A stretch of DNA of 64,000 nt from contig NZ_CP029210.1 of NCBI RefSeq assembly GCF_003100395.1, positions 744,001 to 808,000 on the forward strand. Reading direction: 5' to 3'. The position numbers and the translations under genes are program-made. The notes below the pieces were generated by a model, which worked only from the letters and a program-made list of their open reading frames with translations, searched no databases and was not told the DNA's origin. Below are positions 31,720 to 40,783 of this stretch, in pieces. This stretch comes from Aquabacterium olei (lineage in GTDB: Bacteria; Pseudomonadota; Gammaproteobacteria; Burkholderiales; Burkholderiaceae_C). How positions within the stretch are numbered: position 1 is the stretch's first letter; each line of letters starts with the position of its first letter.

Positions 31720-33018
31720 ATGCGCTTTCCTTCCTTCCTCCCGGTTCGCCGGCTCACCCTGCTGGTTGGCGCCTTGCTGGCGCTGGTGGGCTGTGCCTCG
31801 CGTGCACCCATCCCTCCGGCGACGCCGGATCCGGCGCCTGTGCCGGCCGTGGCCGTACCGAACGCCACGCAGCCCGTCATGCCGCCATCGACCGAGCAGC
31901 GCTTTGCCGAGTGGGTGGCCCGCTTTCGTGAATCGGCCCGCGCCGCTGGCATCGACGAGGCCACGCTGAGTGCCGCGTTCGACACCGTGCGTCTGCGGCC
32001 GCGTGCGGTCGAGGCCGACCGCAGCCAGCCCGAGTTCACGCGCACGCTATGGGACTACCTGGATGCGGCCGTGTCGCCCCAGCGCGTGGCCACCGGGCAG
32101 CAGAAGTTGGCCGAGCTGCGCACCGAGGCCGAGGCGGCGGCCACTCGCCATGGCGTGCCTGCGCCGGTGCTGACCGCGGTGTGGGGCATCGAGAGCAACT
32201 ATGGCCGGAACTACGGCGATGTGCCGGTGGTGGACGCGCTGGCCACCTTGGGCTTCGAGGGGCGGCGTGAGGCATGGGCCCGCGCCGAACTGATGGCGGC
32301 CTTGAAGATCCTGCAGAACCGCGACATCGACCGCGCTCACATGGTGGGCTCGTGGGCGGGCGCCATGGGGCAGACGCAGTTCATGCCGTCTTCGTTCCTG
32401 GCCTTTGCCGTCGACGCGGATGGCGATGGCCGGCGCGACATCTGGGGCAGCATGCCGGATGTGCTGGCCTCGACCGCGAACTTCCTGGCGCGTGCGGGCT
32501 GGCGCGCCGACGAGCCGTGGGGGGCCGAGGTGCGGCTGCCCGAGGGCTTCGATCCGGCCCGTGCCGACATGGCCGTGCGCCAGGGCGCCGCGCAATGGGC
32601 TGCCGAGGGCGTGCAGGGGGTGAATGGCGCGCCGCTGCCCGACATGGCCGATGCCGCCATCCTGCTGCCGGCCGGGGCGCAGGGGCCGGCGTTTCTGGTG
32701 GGGCGCAACTACCGCGCCCTGCTGCGCTACAACAATGCCACCAGCTATGCGCTGGCCGTGGCCCTGCTGTCGCAGCGCATTGCCGGCGGGCCGGGCGTGC
32801 AGGCGGCCTGGCCGCGCGCGCAGCGCGCGCTCACGCGCACCGAGATCCTGGCCCTGCAGACGGCGCTGAACCGGCTGGGCCACGACAGCGGCACGCCCGA
32901 CGGGCAGTTCGGCCCGGCCACGCGGGCCGCGCTGCGGGCGTTTCAGCGCCGGCAGGGCTTGCCGGCCGATGGCCATCCGACGCCCGATGTACTGCAACGT
33001 GTTCAGCAGACGCCGTGA
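31720..33018 (+). CDS. Lytic murein transglycosylase, MltB family, with peptidoglycan-binding domain
   Basis: A 432-residue outer-membrane lipoprotein that cuts peptidoglycan to form 1,6-anhydro-muropeptides. The signal peptide ends in lipobox LVGC with Cys25. A Pro/Ala-rich linker follows. The catalytic SLT_2 domain has WGIESNYGRNYGD with the catalytic Glu at 158, then GSWAGAMGQTQFMPSSF. The C-terminal PG_binding_1 domain (about residues 370-430) has LGHDSGTPDGQFGPATRAALRAFQ (read in parts). This domain order is that of the MltB-like proteins annotated as lytic murein transglycosylase in betaproteobacteria. It is alone on its strand, 74 bases before an acyl-CoA ligase gene. Confidence 0.93.
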   Translation: MRFPSFLPVRRLTLLVGALLALVGCASRAPIPPATPDPAPVPAVAVPNATQPVMPPSTEQRFAEWVARFRESARAAGIDEATLSAAFDTVRLRPRAVEADRSQPEFTRTLWDYLDAAVSPQRVATGQQKLAELRTEAEAAATRHGVPAPVLTAVWGIESNYGRNYGDVPVVDALATLGFEGRREAWARAELMAALKILQNRDIDRAHMVGSWAGAMGQTQFMPSSFLAFAVDADGDGRRDIWGSMPDVLASTANFLARAGWRADEPWGAEVRLPEGFDPARADMAVRQGAAQWAAEGVQGVNGAPLPDMADAAILLPAGAQGPAFLVGRNYRALLRYNNATSYALAVALLSQRIAGGPGVQAAWPRAQRALTRTEILALQTALNRLGHDSGTPDGQFGPATRAALRAFQRRQGLPADGHPTPDVLQRVQQTP

Positions 33019-33091
33019 TCGTCAACTTCCCGTCGTTTTGGCGCGCGGCGACTGTGTAGGCTTGCGGGTTGCGCTTTGAACGCCCACGCTG

Positions 33092-34912
33092 ATGTCTTCT
33101 GCACCGATCACCCTGTCCGACCTGGCTCACGTTCACACGCTGGCCGACCTGCTTGCCTGGCGCGCCGCCGTCACCCCCGATGCCGAGGCCTACCGGCAGC
33201 ATGATGCCCAGGCGGGTGGCTGGATGAGCTGGAGCTGGGGCGAAACCCGCCGGCAGGTGAGCCGCTGGCGTGCGGCGCTGGCCGCGAGCGGCCTGTCGGC
33301 CGGGGCCCGCGTCGGCATCCTCGTGCCCAATGGCCTGGACCACGTCTGCATGGATCTGGCTGCGCTGTCGCTCGGCATGGTGCCCGTGCCCATGCACGCG
33401 GTGGACAACCCGCAGAGCGTGGCCTACATCCTGAGCGACAGCGATGCCGAACTGCTGTTGGTGGACACGACGTCGCGCTGGCAGTCGATTGCCGGTGCGG
33501 GACTGCACCTGGGGGCGCTGAAGCAAGTGGTGGTGCAGCAGGCCGATGCCCCCGCCGAAGCCACGGCCGCACAGCAACCCGCTGCGGTGGTGCCCCGCGA
33601 GACCTGGCTGACCGCGGGTGCAGGTGCCGCTCAGGCCGATGCGCCCGCCCCGACGGCCGACACGCTGGCAGCCATCGTCTACACCTCGGGCACCACCGGC
33701 AAGCCCAAGGGCGTGATGCTCACGCATGGCAATGTGGTGGCCAACATCAAGGCCGTGCTGCAGCGCTTTGTCGTCACGAGCCAGGATGTGCTGCTGTCCT
33801 TCCTGCCCCTTTCGCACACCTTCGAGCGCACGGTGGGCTACTACCTGCCCATCGCGGCCGGGGCCACGGTGGTGTACGCGCGTTCGGTTGCGTTGCTGCA
33901 GGAAGACCTGTTGCAGGTGCGGCCCACGGTGCTGGTGTCGGTGCCGCGCATCTACGAGCGCATCCACACGAAAGTGCAGGAGACGATGCACCAGCAGCCG
34001 GGCTGGAAGCAGGGCCTGATGAAGGCCGCCGAGCGTGTCGGCTGGCGGCGTTTCCTGGCATCGCAGGGCCGCGGCCAGGCCCGCCTGCTGGACGGGCTGG
34101 CGTGGCAGGTGCTGCAGCCGCTGGTGGCGCAGAAGGTGCTGGGCGCCTTTGGTGGGCGGCTGCGCATGGCCATCGCCGGGGGCGCGCCGCTGGGGGATTC
34201 GGTGGCGCGTTTCTACCTCGGCCTGGGGATGACGCTGCTGCAGGGTTACGGCATGACCGAAACCTCGCCGGTGGTGAGCTGCAACACGCCCGATGACAAC
34301 GACCCGGCCTCGGTGGGGCGCCCGCTGCCAGGCGTGCAGGTGCGCATCGGCGAGAACAATGAGCTGCTGGTGGCCGGCCCCACCGTGATGCAGGGCTACT
34401 GGAAGCGCCCGGAAGACACGCAGCGCGTGCTGGAGGCCGATGGCTGGCTGCACACGGGTGACCAGGCGCGCCTCACCGATGGCCGGCTCTACATCGTGGG
34501 CCGTATCAAGGACATCATCGTCACCTCGACCGGCGAGAAGATCGCCCCGTCGGACCTGGAGCTGGCCATCCAGGGGGATCCGCTGTTCGCGCAGGTGCTG
34601 GTGATCGGCGAGCAGCGGCCCTTCCTGGGCGTGCTGGCCGTGGTCGAGCCGACGGTGTGGCAGCAGGCCGCCCGCGCCGCCGGCATCCCGCCCGATGCGC
34701 TGGATTCGGATGCCGCACGCCAGCTGGCGTTGCGCCGCATCGTGAGGCAGGTGAGCAGCTTCCCGTCGTACGCCGTGCCCAAGCAGGTGCGGCTCTTCAT
34801 CGACCCATGGACGATCGACGCGGGCCTGATGACGCCCACGCTCAAGCTCAAGCGCCCGGCGCTGATGCGGCACCACCAGGCCGACGTCGACAGCATCTAC
34901 GCGCGCCGCTGA
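33092..34912 (+). CDS. Long-chain fatty-acid-CoA ligase (AMP-binding)
   Basis: A 606-residue ANL-superfamily enzyme that activates long-chain fatty acids to acyl-CoA through an acyl-adenylate. The P-loop-like motif is YTSGTTGKPKGVMLTHGN near residue 196. The adenine-binding motif is GYGMTETSPV near 386, and the hinge is GRIKDIIVTSTGEKIAP near 470. The length and the roughly 70-residue helical insert after SVPRIYERIH place it with FadD15/long-chain ACSL-type ligases rather than short acetyl-CoA synthetases. No signal peptide is visible; such enzymes are membrane-associated. It converges on the HD-GYP gene with 21 bases between stops. Confidence 0.92.
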   Translation: MSSAPITLSDLAHVHTLADLLAWRAAVTPDAEAYRQHDAQAGGWMSWSWGETRRQVSRWRAALAASGLSAGARVGILVPNGLDHVCMDLAALSLGMVPVPMHAVDNPQSVAYILSDSDAELLLVDTTSRWQSIAGAGLHLGALKQVVVQQADAPAEATAAQQPAAVVPRETWLTAGAGAAQADAPAPTADTLAAIVYTSGTTGKPKGVMLTHGNVVANIKAVLQRFVVTSQDVLLSFLPLSHTFERTVGYYLPIAAGATVVYARSVALLQEDLLQVRPTVLVSVPRIYERIHTKVQETMHQQPGWKQGLMKAAERVGWRRFLASQGRGQARLLDGLAWQVLQPLVAQKVLGAFGGRLRMAIAGGAPLGDSVARFYLGLGMTLLQGYGMTETSPVVSCNTPDDNDPASVGRPLPGVQVRIGENNELLVAGPTVMQGYWKRPEDTQRVLEADGWLHTGDQARLTDGRLYIVGRIKDIIVTSTGEKIAPSDLELAIQGDPLFAQVLVIGEQRPFLGVLAVVEPTVWQQAARAAGIPPDALDSDAARQLALRRIVRQVSSFPSYAVPKQVRLFIDPWTIDAGLMTPTLKLKRPALMRHHQADVDSIYARR

Positions 34913-34933
34913 GTGGCGCAAGCCCGCAGGCGT

Positions 34934-36073
34934 TCAGCTCTCGGGCTGGGCCTCGCTGAGGTAGGCGCGCTTGCGGGCCAGGTCGGCATCCGAGTCGGCG
35001 TAGGTCAGCGCGATCGTGTGGATGGTGTCCTCGATGTCGAGGAAGGCCTGCACCACGTCGGGATCGAAGTGGCGCCCGGCGGACATGCGCAGGATCTCGA
35101 GCGCCTGTTCGTGCGGCATCGCTTCCTTGTAGACGCGGCGGCTGATCAGCGCGTCGTACACATCGGCCACGGCCATGAGCCGCGCGGGCAAGGGGATGGC
35201 GTCGCCGCGCAGACCCTGCGGATAGCCGCTGCCGTCCCATTTTTCATGGTGCGCGTGGGCGATCTGCTGTGCCACTTCCAGAAAGGGGGCGTCGCTGCCG
35301 AGCAGGCTGGCCGCCTGGGCAATGGCATCGCGGCCGAGCACGGCGTGGCGTTTCATGATCTCGAACTCGTCGGGCTCGAGCTTGCCGCGTTTGAGCAGAA
35401 TGCGGTCGGGGATGGCAACCTTGCCGATGTCGTGCAGCGGGGCGGCCTTGAAGATCAGCTCGACGCGGGCCGAGCCGAGTTCGGCCGCAAACCGTGGGTG
35501 CGACGACAGCTTGCGGGCCAGCGCGCGCACGTAGTTCTGGGTGCGACGGATGTGGTTGCCGGTGTCGGCATCGCGGGTCTCGGCCAGTGAGGTCAGCGAC
35601 ATGATCGCGACGTCCTGGGCGAGTGACAGCGAGCGGGTTCGGCGGGCCACCTCCTGTTCCAGGTAGGCCTCGCGGTCTCGCAGGAAGGTGGCGGCGGCGT
35701 GCAGCGCCAGGTGGGTGCGCACGCGGGCCAGCAGGGTGGGCGGATTCAGCGGCTTGGCAAGATGGTCTGCCGCGCCCTGTTCCAGCCCGACGCCTTCGTC
35801 TTCCGCTGTGCTGCCGGTGGACAGCAGGATCACCGGCACGTCCCGTGTGCGCGCGTCGGTCTTCAGGCGCCGGCACACGGCATGGCCGTCCAGCCCGGGC
35901 ATCAGGATGTCGAGCAGGATCAGATCGGGTGGCGGCGCCGTGGTGGCGAGCGCCAGGCCACGTTCACCGGTGTCTGCGCAGACGACATCGTGGTGGGGCC
36001 TCAGCGCCGCCTGGATCAGCGCGCGGTCCTCCGGGCTGTCGTCAATCACGAGAATGGCATGCCGCTGGGTCAT
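34934..36073 (-). CDS. Response regulator with HD-GYP c-di-GMP phosphodiesterase domain
   Basis: A 379-residue RpfG-like output regulator. The receiver domain (residues 6-125) has Asp11/Asp12, the phospho-acceptor Asp55 in LLDILMPG, and the conserved Lys in LAKPLN. A short coiled linker follows (residues 125-155). The HD-GYP domain has the metal pair His214-Asp215 in APLHDIGK and HHEKWDGSGYP at 275-285, so the full GYP motif is intact and hydrolysis of cyclic di-GMP is expected. No kinase gene is adjacent; the PAS kinase at 37.8-39.3 kb could be a partner, but that is a guess. Confidence 0.94.
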   Translation of the reverse strand: MTQRHAILVIDDSPEDRALIQAALRPHHDVVCADTGERGLALATTAPPPDLILLDILMPGLDGHAVCRRLKTDARTRDVPVILLSTGSTAEDEGVGLEQGAADHLAKPLNPPTLLARVRTHLALHAAATFLRDREAYLEQEVARRTRSLSLAQDVAIMSLTSLAETRDADTGNHIRRTQNYVRALARKLSSHPRFAAELGSARVELIFKAAPLHDIGKVAIPDRILLKRGKLEPDEFEIMKRHAVLGRDAIAQAASLLGSDAPFLEVAQQIAHAHHEKWDGSGYPQGLRGDAIPLPARLMAVADVYDALISRRVYKEAMPHEQALEILRMSAGRHFDPDVVQAFLDIEDTIHTIALTYADSDADLARKRAYLSEAQPES

Positions 36074-36253
36074 CGGAGAGGCGCGTGCCTCGGCAGGCCG
36101 GGGCGGGTTGGATCACGGTAGGTGGGTGATCCTGCAAGGATAGGCCTGTCGCGCCAGCCCTGTCCGCGGAGAAGTGCACGTTTTCCTCACCTGATCCGGC
36201 GCCGGTGGCTTGCCGGCGGGCGCCCGCCGTGTCAGGGCGGGGCGGAGCCGGAC

Positions 36254-36679
36254 TCAGCGATTGTCCGCGCCGGTGGCCACCGTGGGCACGGCCGAGCCGT
36301 GGGTGCGTTCATGGCGCTCCTGGCAGGGAATGCAGCGGGCCGCCCAGGGCTGGGCGTCCAGCCGTGCCCGCCCGATCGCCTCGCCGCAATCCACGCAGTC
36401 ACCAAAGCGTCCATCGGCCAGGCGCTGTCGGGCCTGCGCAATTTCGACCAACTCGAGCTCGTCACGCTCACGCTCGGCATGCCGCATGTCTTCGCCCCGG
36501 CGGTGCTCGGCCAGGTCCACCATGTCGGGCGGAATGCCGGCAAAGCCGTCCCGGTCTGCCTCGTTGGCCTCCTGAACCGTGCGCACCTCGTCGTGCAGCG
36601 CGGTCTGGCGGTCGTCCAGTTTCACCTCGAAGGCCTGCAGCTCGGCCGCCGTCAGGGGGGTGTCATCCAGTGGGGTCAT
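36254..36679 (-). CDS. DksA/TraR-family zinc-finger protein
   Basis: A 141-residue protein with a helical first half and a C-terminal DksA-type zinc finger made by Cys95, Cys98, Cys116 and Cys119 (CVDCGEAIG and CIPCQERHERT). DksA homologues bind in the RNA polymerase secondary channel and tune rRNA and amino-acid promoters. The coiled-coil part here lacks a clear match to the DksA tip residues DxxDxA, so full DksA activity is uncertain. The ATG at 36679 overlaps the FMN-reductase stop by 4 bases (ATGA). The 180 bases from here to the HD-GYP gene hold no gene. Confidence 0.85.
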   Translation of the reverse strand: MTPLDDTPLTAAELQAFEVKLDDRQTALHDEVRTVQEANEADRDGFAGIPPDMVDLAEHRRGEDMRHAERERDELELVEIAQARQRLADGRFGDCVDCGEAIGRARLDAQPWAARCIPCQERHERTHGSAVPTVATGADNR

Positions 36680-37257
36680 GCGTGGGGCTCCGCGTTGTGT
36701 CGGGGGGCGTTGGCCTCGATCCAGGCCTCGAACCGGTCCAGAAAGCGCTGCAACAGGGTGCGGGTGTCGTCGTTGTTCAAGGCGCCTGCCTCGTCGAACA
36801 GGCGGTGTACGCCGCCGATGTACAGCTCGGGGTGAGCCAGGGTGGGCATGTCGAGCGCCGTGAGCACCTGCCGCAGGTGATGGTGAGCGCCGAAGCCGCC
36901 GACGGCCCCGGGTGAGGCGCTGATGACCGCGGCCGGCCGATGGGCCCAGACGCTGTGGCCATAAGGGCGCGAGCCCACGTCCAGGGCGTTCTTCAGCACC
37001 GCGGGCACCGAGCGGTTGTATTCCGGGGTGACGAAGAGCACCGCCTGGCTGGCGCGCACCTGCTCGCGAAAGCGCACCCATTCGGGCGGCGGCTTGGCTT
37101 CGCTGTCTTCGTTGTAGAAGGCCAGCTGCCCGATGTCGAGTTCGTCGAACTGAAGGGAGGGTGGGGCGAGGGCGGCAATGGCATGGGACACCCGCCGGCT
37201 CCAGGAAGCCTGACGGAGGCTGCCGATCAGCACGGCGATCTTGCAGGGCGTCGTCAT
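36676..37257 (-). CDS. NADPH-dependent FMN reductase
   Basis: A 193-residue flavodoxin-fold reductase that should reduce FMN or quinones/azo compounds with NAD(P)H. The FMN phosphate loop is IGSLRQASWSRRV near residue 11. The PEYNRSVPAVLKNALD motif is near residue 80, both typical of the SsuE/ChrR-like NADPH-dependent FMN reductase family. The start was placed at MTTPCKIAVLIG (ATG 37257). It follows a cupin gene by 8 bases and is coupled to the downstream DksA-like gene by a 4-base overlap, so the three form one operon. Confidence 0.9.
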   Translation of the reverse strand: MTTPCKIAVLIGSLRQASWSRRVSHAIAALAPPSLQFDELDIGQLAFYNEDSEAKPPPEWVRFREQVRASQAVLFVTPEYNRSVPAVLKNALDVGSRPYGHSVWAHRPAAVISASPGAVGGFGAHHHLRQVLTALDMPTLAHPELYIGGVHRLFDEAGALNNDDTRTLLQRFLDRFEAWIEANAPRHNAEPHA

Positions 37258-37265
37258 GGCGGACC

Positions 37266-37640
37266 TCACGGTGTGGCGGGGGCTTCGGGGCCCCCCAGGT
37301 TGCTGGCATCGCCATCCTGGAGCAGCAGCGTCACCAGCACGGCACTGCGGCTGCGGGCGCGCAGGCCATGCGCCTGCCCGGCCGGCAGCACCACCAGCTG
37401 GCCCGCAGTGAGTGCGCGCACGCCGCCGGGGTAGACAAGTTCCACGTGACCCTCAAGGCAGTGCACGATGCTCTCGTCGGCCACGTGGTGCGTCGGCTGA
37501 TCCTGCCGCTCGTCGAACACGAGGTGCAGCAGTTGCACGCGCGAGGTCTTGATCAGGCTGGTGCTGCGCGCCTCGGCGAGCTGGTCACCCAGGGGCGAGA
37601 CGTCGACGGTGTCGAGCAGTTGGGCGTGGGGCAAGGCCAT
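37266..37640 (-). CDS. Small cupin-domain protein
   Basis: A 124-residue single cupin. The second cupin motif, with PAGQAHGLRARS, and a first-motif region with HHVADESIVHCLEGHVEL are visible and contain metal-binding His and Glu candidates. Small cupins of this type are found as isomerases, dioxygenases or ligand sensors; the activity cannot be read from sequence. ATG 37640 (MALPHAQLL) was chosen because the upstream extension is Arg/Pro-rich and unlike cupins. It leads the cupin-FMN reductase-DksA operon. Confidence 0.75.
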   Translation of the reverse strand: MALPHAQLLDTVDVSPLGDQLAEARSTSLIKTSRVQLLHLVFDERQDQPTHHVADESIVHCLEGHVELVYPGGVRALTAGQLVVLPAGQAHGLRARSRSAVLVTLLLQDGDASNLGGPEAPATP

Positions 37641-37765
37641 GTGGAACAAACCGGTCTGGGTGGAGTTCCGGTGGGCCGGCAAAGGCTGTGCCCGGCGCAG
37701 CGGGCGGCACACTTCTCTGCAGGTGGGCAGCTTTTTGCCGGCCGTGTAAACCTTGCTGCCTGCCT

Positions 37766-39277
37766 TCAACCCGCCGCCCGGGCAGCGTCCGTCAAGCGCG
37801 GCAGGGTGATGGTGAAGGTGCTGCCCTGATCGGGCCCTGCGCTCTCGGCCCGAAGGCAGCCACCGTGGAGCGTCACCAGTCGCCGTGCCAGCGACAGCCC
37901 GATGCCCAGCCCGCCCTGAGCCCGCTGCGCGTGGTGCCCGACCTGCGTGAAGAGGTCGAACACGTGGGGCAGCATGCCGGGCGGGATGCCCACGCCGTTG
38001 TCGGCGATGCGCACGCGGACCTCGTCGCCTTGCGCATCGGCCGAAAGGTGGATCTGCCCGCCATCCGGTGTGTACTTCGCGGCGTTGTTCAGCAGGTTGG
38101 ACAGCACCTGCGCCAGGCGGGTGGGATCGGCATCGACCACGAGCGGCTCGTCCGGCAGGCTGACGGTCAGGCGGTGCTGTGCCCCGTCCATCAAGGGCTG
38201 GCTGGCCTCGAGCGCGGCGTCGATCACCTCGCGCACCGGCACCGGCCGGCGTTGCAGGCTCAGCTTGCCCTGCCGAATGCGCGACACGTCGAGCAGGTCG
38301 TCGATCAGCCGCACCATGTGCGTGATCTGGCGGCCCATCATGTCGCGCGTGCGGGCGGCGATCGGGCTGTCACCCGGCACGCGCTGAAGGATCTCGAGGC
38401 CATTGCGCATCGGCGCCAGCGGGTTGCGTAGCTCGTGCGCCAGCATGGCCAGGAACTCGTCCTTGCGGCGATCGGCTTCGCGCAGGGCGACTTCGGTGTT
38501 GGCCTGGTCGGTGATCTCCTGACACACCACGTTGACGCCGACGACCTCACCCGCGGTGTCCCGCAGTGGGGTGAAATGTTCCACCCACTGCCGGGCGCGT
38601 CCCGGGCCGGCCGGGGTTTCGCCCTGGATCGGCACGTTCTGCATGGGCTCGCCGGTCTCGATGACGCGACGCAGGATCTTCTCGGCCTGGTCGGCCACGG
38701 AGGGCAGCAGTTCGCGCACGCTCCGGCCGATGTGCACCTCGGCGGGCAGGCCATTGATGTCGGCCAGATGGCGGTTGATGCGCCGCCAGCGCAGCTCGCG
38801 GTCGAGCACGCACAGGCCGACGGGGGCGGTGCTGTAGATCACCTCCAGCTCGGCGCGCTCGTCCTGCGCACGGCGCTCGAGTTCGGCAAGGCGGCGAGCG
38901 GATTCGGCATCGCCTTCCCGACGTGCGGCCTGTTCGGCTTCCAGCTGCCGATGCACCGTGCGCAGCGCATGCCGGGCTTCGTGGGCGCTGGCCAGCAGGC
39001 GCCACACCACCAGGGCCACCAGCAGGTGCGCCAGTCCCAACAGCGGGCCAAAGTAGCCGGTGCGGGCGTCGCTGTGCAACCAGTACGCGGCTGCGCCGGC
39101 CAGCACGGCGGACCCGAGCGCGAAGCTGCCCGCCGCGACGTGGCGTGTCAGCCGCCGTGGCTCGGCGTGACCGTGCGGGTCGGGGCGACGCAGCAGCGTC
39201 ACCGGTGCGGCCAAGCACACCAGCGCCACGACGAGGGCCGGTGCCACCACGGTCCAGGGACTGCTGGTCAGGGGCAT
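37766..39277 (-). CDS. PAS-domain sensor histidine kinase
   Basis: A 503-residue membrane kinase. Three hydrophobic segments lie at about residues 7-27, 43-62 and 72-95. A coiled stretch rich in Glu/Arg follows, then a PAS domain (about 140-260) starting VIYSTAPVGLCVLD. The HisKA domain has the H-box FLAMLAHELRNPLAPM, and the HATPase domain has the N-box LNNAAKYTPDGG and the G-boxes DNGVGIPP and GLGIGLSLARRLV. No receiver domain is fused and no regulator gene is adjacent, so it is an orphan kinase. The start at MPLTSSPWTV avoids a non-homologous lead. A TATACT on the minus strand at 39341-39336 is a possible -10. Confidence 0.92.
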   Translation of the reverse strand: MPLTSSPWTVVAPALVVALVCLAAPVTLLRRPDPHGHAEPRRLTRHVAAGSFALGSAVLAGAAAYWLHSDARTGYFGPLLGLAHLLVALVVWRLLASAHEARHALRTVHRQLEAEQAARREGDAESARRLAELERRAQDERAELEVIYSTAPVGLCVLDRELRWRRINRHLADINGLPAEVHIGRSVRELLPSVADQAEKILRRVIETGEPMQNVPIQGETPAGPGRARQWVEHFTPLRDTAGEVVGVNVVCQEITDQANTEVALREADRRKDEFLAMLAHELRNPLAPMRNGLEILQRVPGDSPIAARTRDMMGRQITHMVRLIDDLLDVSRIRQGKLSLQRRPVPVREVIDAALEASQPLMDGAQHRLTVSLPDEPLVVDADPTRLAQVLSNLLNNAAKYTPDGGQIHLSADAQGDEVRVRIADNGVGIPPGMLPHVFDLFTQVGHHAQRAQGGLGIGLSLARRLVTLHGGCLRAESAGPDQGSTFTITLPRLTDAARAAG

Positions 39278-39659
39278 GAGGGGGCAGCATCCTGACGACG
39301 GCGTGCCGCGTGGTGCTGAGAGTGAACGAGAACCCAGTATAGGGAGCCTCACCCCGGCTGGAATGGCCCAGCACGCTGCAAACATGGCGTGGACAGAGAC
39401 CGTTGCGTATGCTACTTGCGGACACACGTTGCGCGTGCCGCGGCCAGAGAATCAGCCGGCAATCGCCGTGCCCGAATGACCGAATTTCCATGCCCTCATG
39501 GAGTGGCTCAATTCATGAGCCTCAGCGAAGCAGTCCGCGATGACCCTGCTGTTCAAAGGCAGCGGTACGCCGGCTATCCTCAGGCTGCGCACTTGCCGGT
39601 GACGCCGGGCGACGCCGCACATGGCGTGCGAACCCGACCACAACAAGAGGATGCCGACC
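39278..39659. other. 382-bp intergenic region between kinase and AraC genes
   Basis: I recognise no gene here. It holds the divergent promoters: TATACT at 39341-39336 on the minus strand is a plausible kinase -10. A short inverted repeat, TCCATG-CCCT-CATGGA (39487-39502), lies in front of the AraC gene and could be a binding site. The region is less GC-rich than its surroundings near 39480-39540. Confidence 0.4.
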
Positions 39660-40640
39660 GTGAGGATCGTGTTCGACACCGCCAGCGTGCCGCCGGAAAG
39701 CCGCCCTGCGTTCTGGGCAGACGTGCTGTGCTCGCTGTACGCCCAATGCCGCATCAGCCCGGAAGACCCGGAGACCTATCGGGGCACGGTGCGACACTGC
39801 GTCGTGCCCGGGCTGGAGGCGTCGGTGATTCGCAGCGCGCCCATGCAGGCCAGCAGTGTGGAGGGGCACACAGCCCACGACGAACAGGTGGCGTATTACG
39901 TGGCCATGCAGCTCGAGGGCGTCACCACGATCCGCCAGCTGGACCGCGAACTGGCGCTGCACCCCGGCGATGTGACGGTCTGGACCAACGCGCGGTCGTT
40001 CGCGTTTCACAGCGACGGGCCCTTCTGCTCTGCCCAGTTCAAGTTGCCGGGACACCGCACACGCCGCGTCATGCCGGACATCGACCGGCTGCTGTGCCGG
40101 CCGCTGGGCGAGCCGCTGGCCTGGATGCGGCGTTGTCTGCTGCCCCTGGTCGACGAGGTGTGCGGCGTGCACGGCGACCTCGACAAGTCGGCCGAAGAAG
40201 CGCTGATGCACACGGCCTTCGACCTGATCGTGGAGGGGCTGGGCGTGTGCATGGCGAGCGCCGCACCGGCCCGCAGACCGCTGGCCGTCTATCACCTGCA
40301 TCGCATCAAGCACGCCATCGACCAAAGGCTTCACGACCCCGCGCTGAACGTGGGCATCCTGGCGCGCGATCTCGGCATTTCGGCCACCCACCTGCACAGG
40401 GTGTTCAAGGCCGAGGCCACCACGGCGGCGCGCTACATCCTCGAGCGACGCCTGCAGGCCTGTGCATCCGACCTGAGCGCGCAACAGCATCGCCTGCGCA
40501 CCATCACCGAGATCGCGGTGCGACACGGCTTCGGCAGTTCCTCGCACTTCAGCCGTGCTTTCCGCGCGCGTTTCGGCATGACGCCCCAGCAATGGCGGCG
40601 GGCCGGCCTGGCACTCGACGACACCGCCCCGGCAGACTGA
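39660..40640 (+). CDS. AraC-family transcriptional regulator
   Basis: A regulator of about 326 residues with an N-terminal ligand-binding domain of the AraC-binding-like type and two C-terminal helix-turn-helix motifs. The first HTH is NVGILARDLGISATHLHRVFK; the second is in ITEIAVRHGFGSSSHFSRAFR followed by FGMTPQQWRR, a classic AraC signature (read here in parts). The GTG at 39660 has AGAGGA about 8 bases upstream and is the best-supported start; ATGs at 39651 and 39621 would add 3 or 13 residues. Ligand and targets are unknown. It is followed by a chemoreceptor gene 143 bases on. Confidence 0.88.
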   Translation: MRIVFDTASVPPESRPAFWADVLCSLYAQCRISPEDPETYRGTVRHCVVPGLEASVIRSAPMQASSVEGHTAHDEQVAYYVAMQLEGVTTIRQLDRELALHPGDVTVWTNARSFAFHSDGPFCSAQFKLPGHRTRRVMPDIDRLLCRPLGEPLAWMRRCLLPLVDEVCGVHGDLDKSAEEALMHTAFDLIVEGLGVCMASAAPARRPLAVYHLHRIKHAIDQRLHDPALNVGILARDLGISATHLHRVFKAEATTAARYILERRLQACASDLSAQQHRLRTITEIAVRHGFGSSSHFSRAFRARFGMTPQQWRRAGLALDDTAPAD

Positions 40641-40783
40641 ACGGTTCGACAACGTTTTGACACGTTGCGCGCAGGCAAAGGCCGTGGGCCCGCCGGACAA
40701 GTGCCTGCAAGTTCACATGCCGAAAACAGCTCAGCCCCGTACTGGATGCGCGGCGATCACACCTCAAGTTGGAAGGAGCGCCC

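Noticed and set aside
39389..40660. A 423-codon plus-strand frame overlapping the AraC gene.
   Set aside because: The AraC frame has two helix-turn-helix motifs and a ribosome site. The other frame is Arg/Ala/Gly-rich with no motif.
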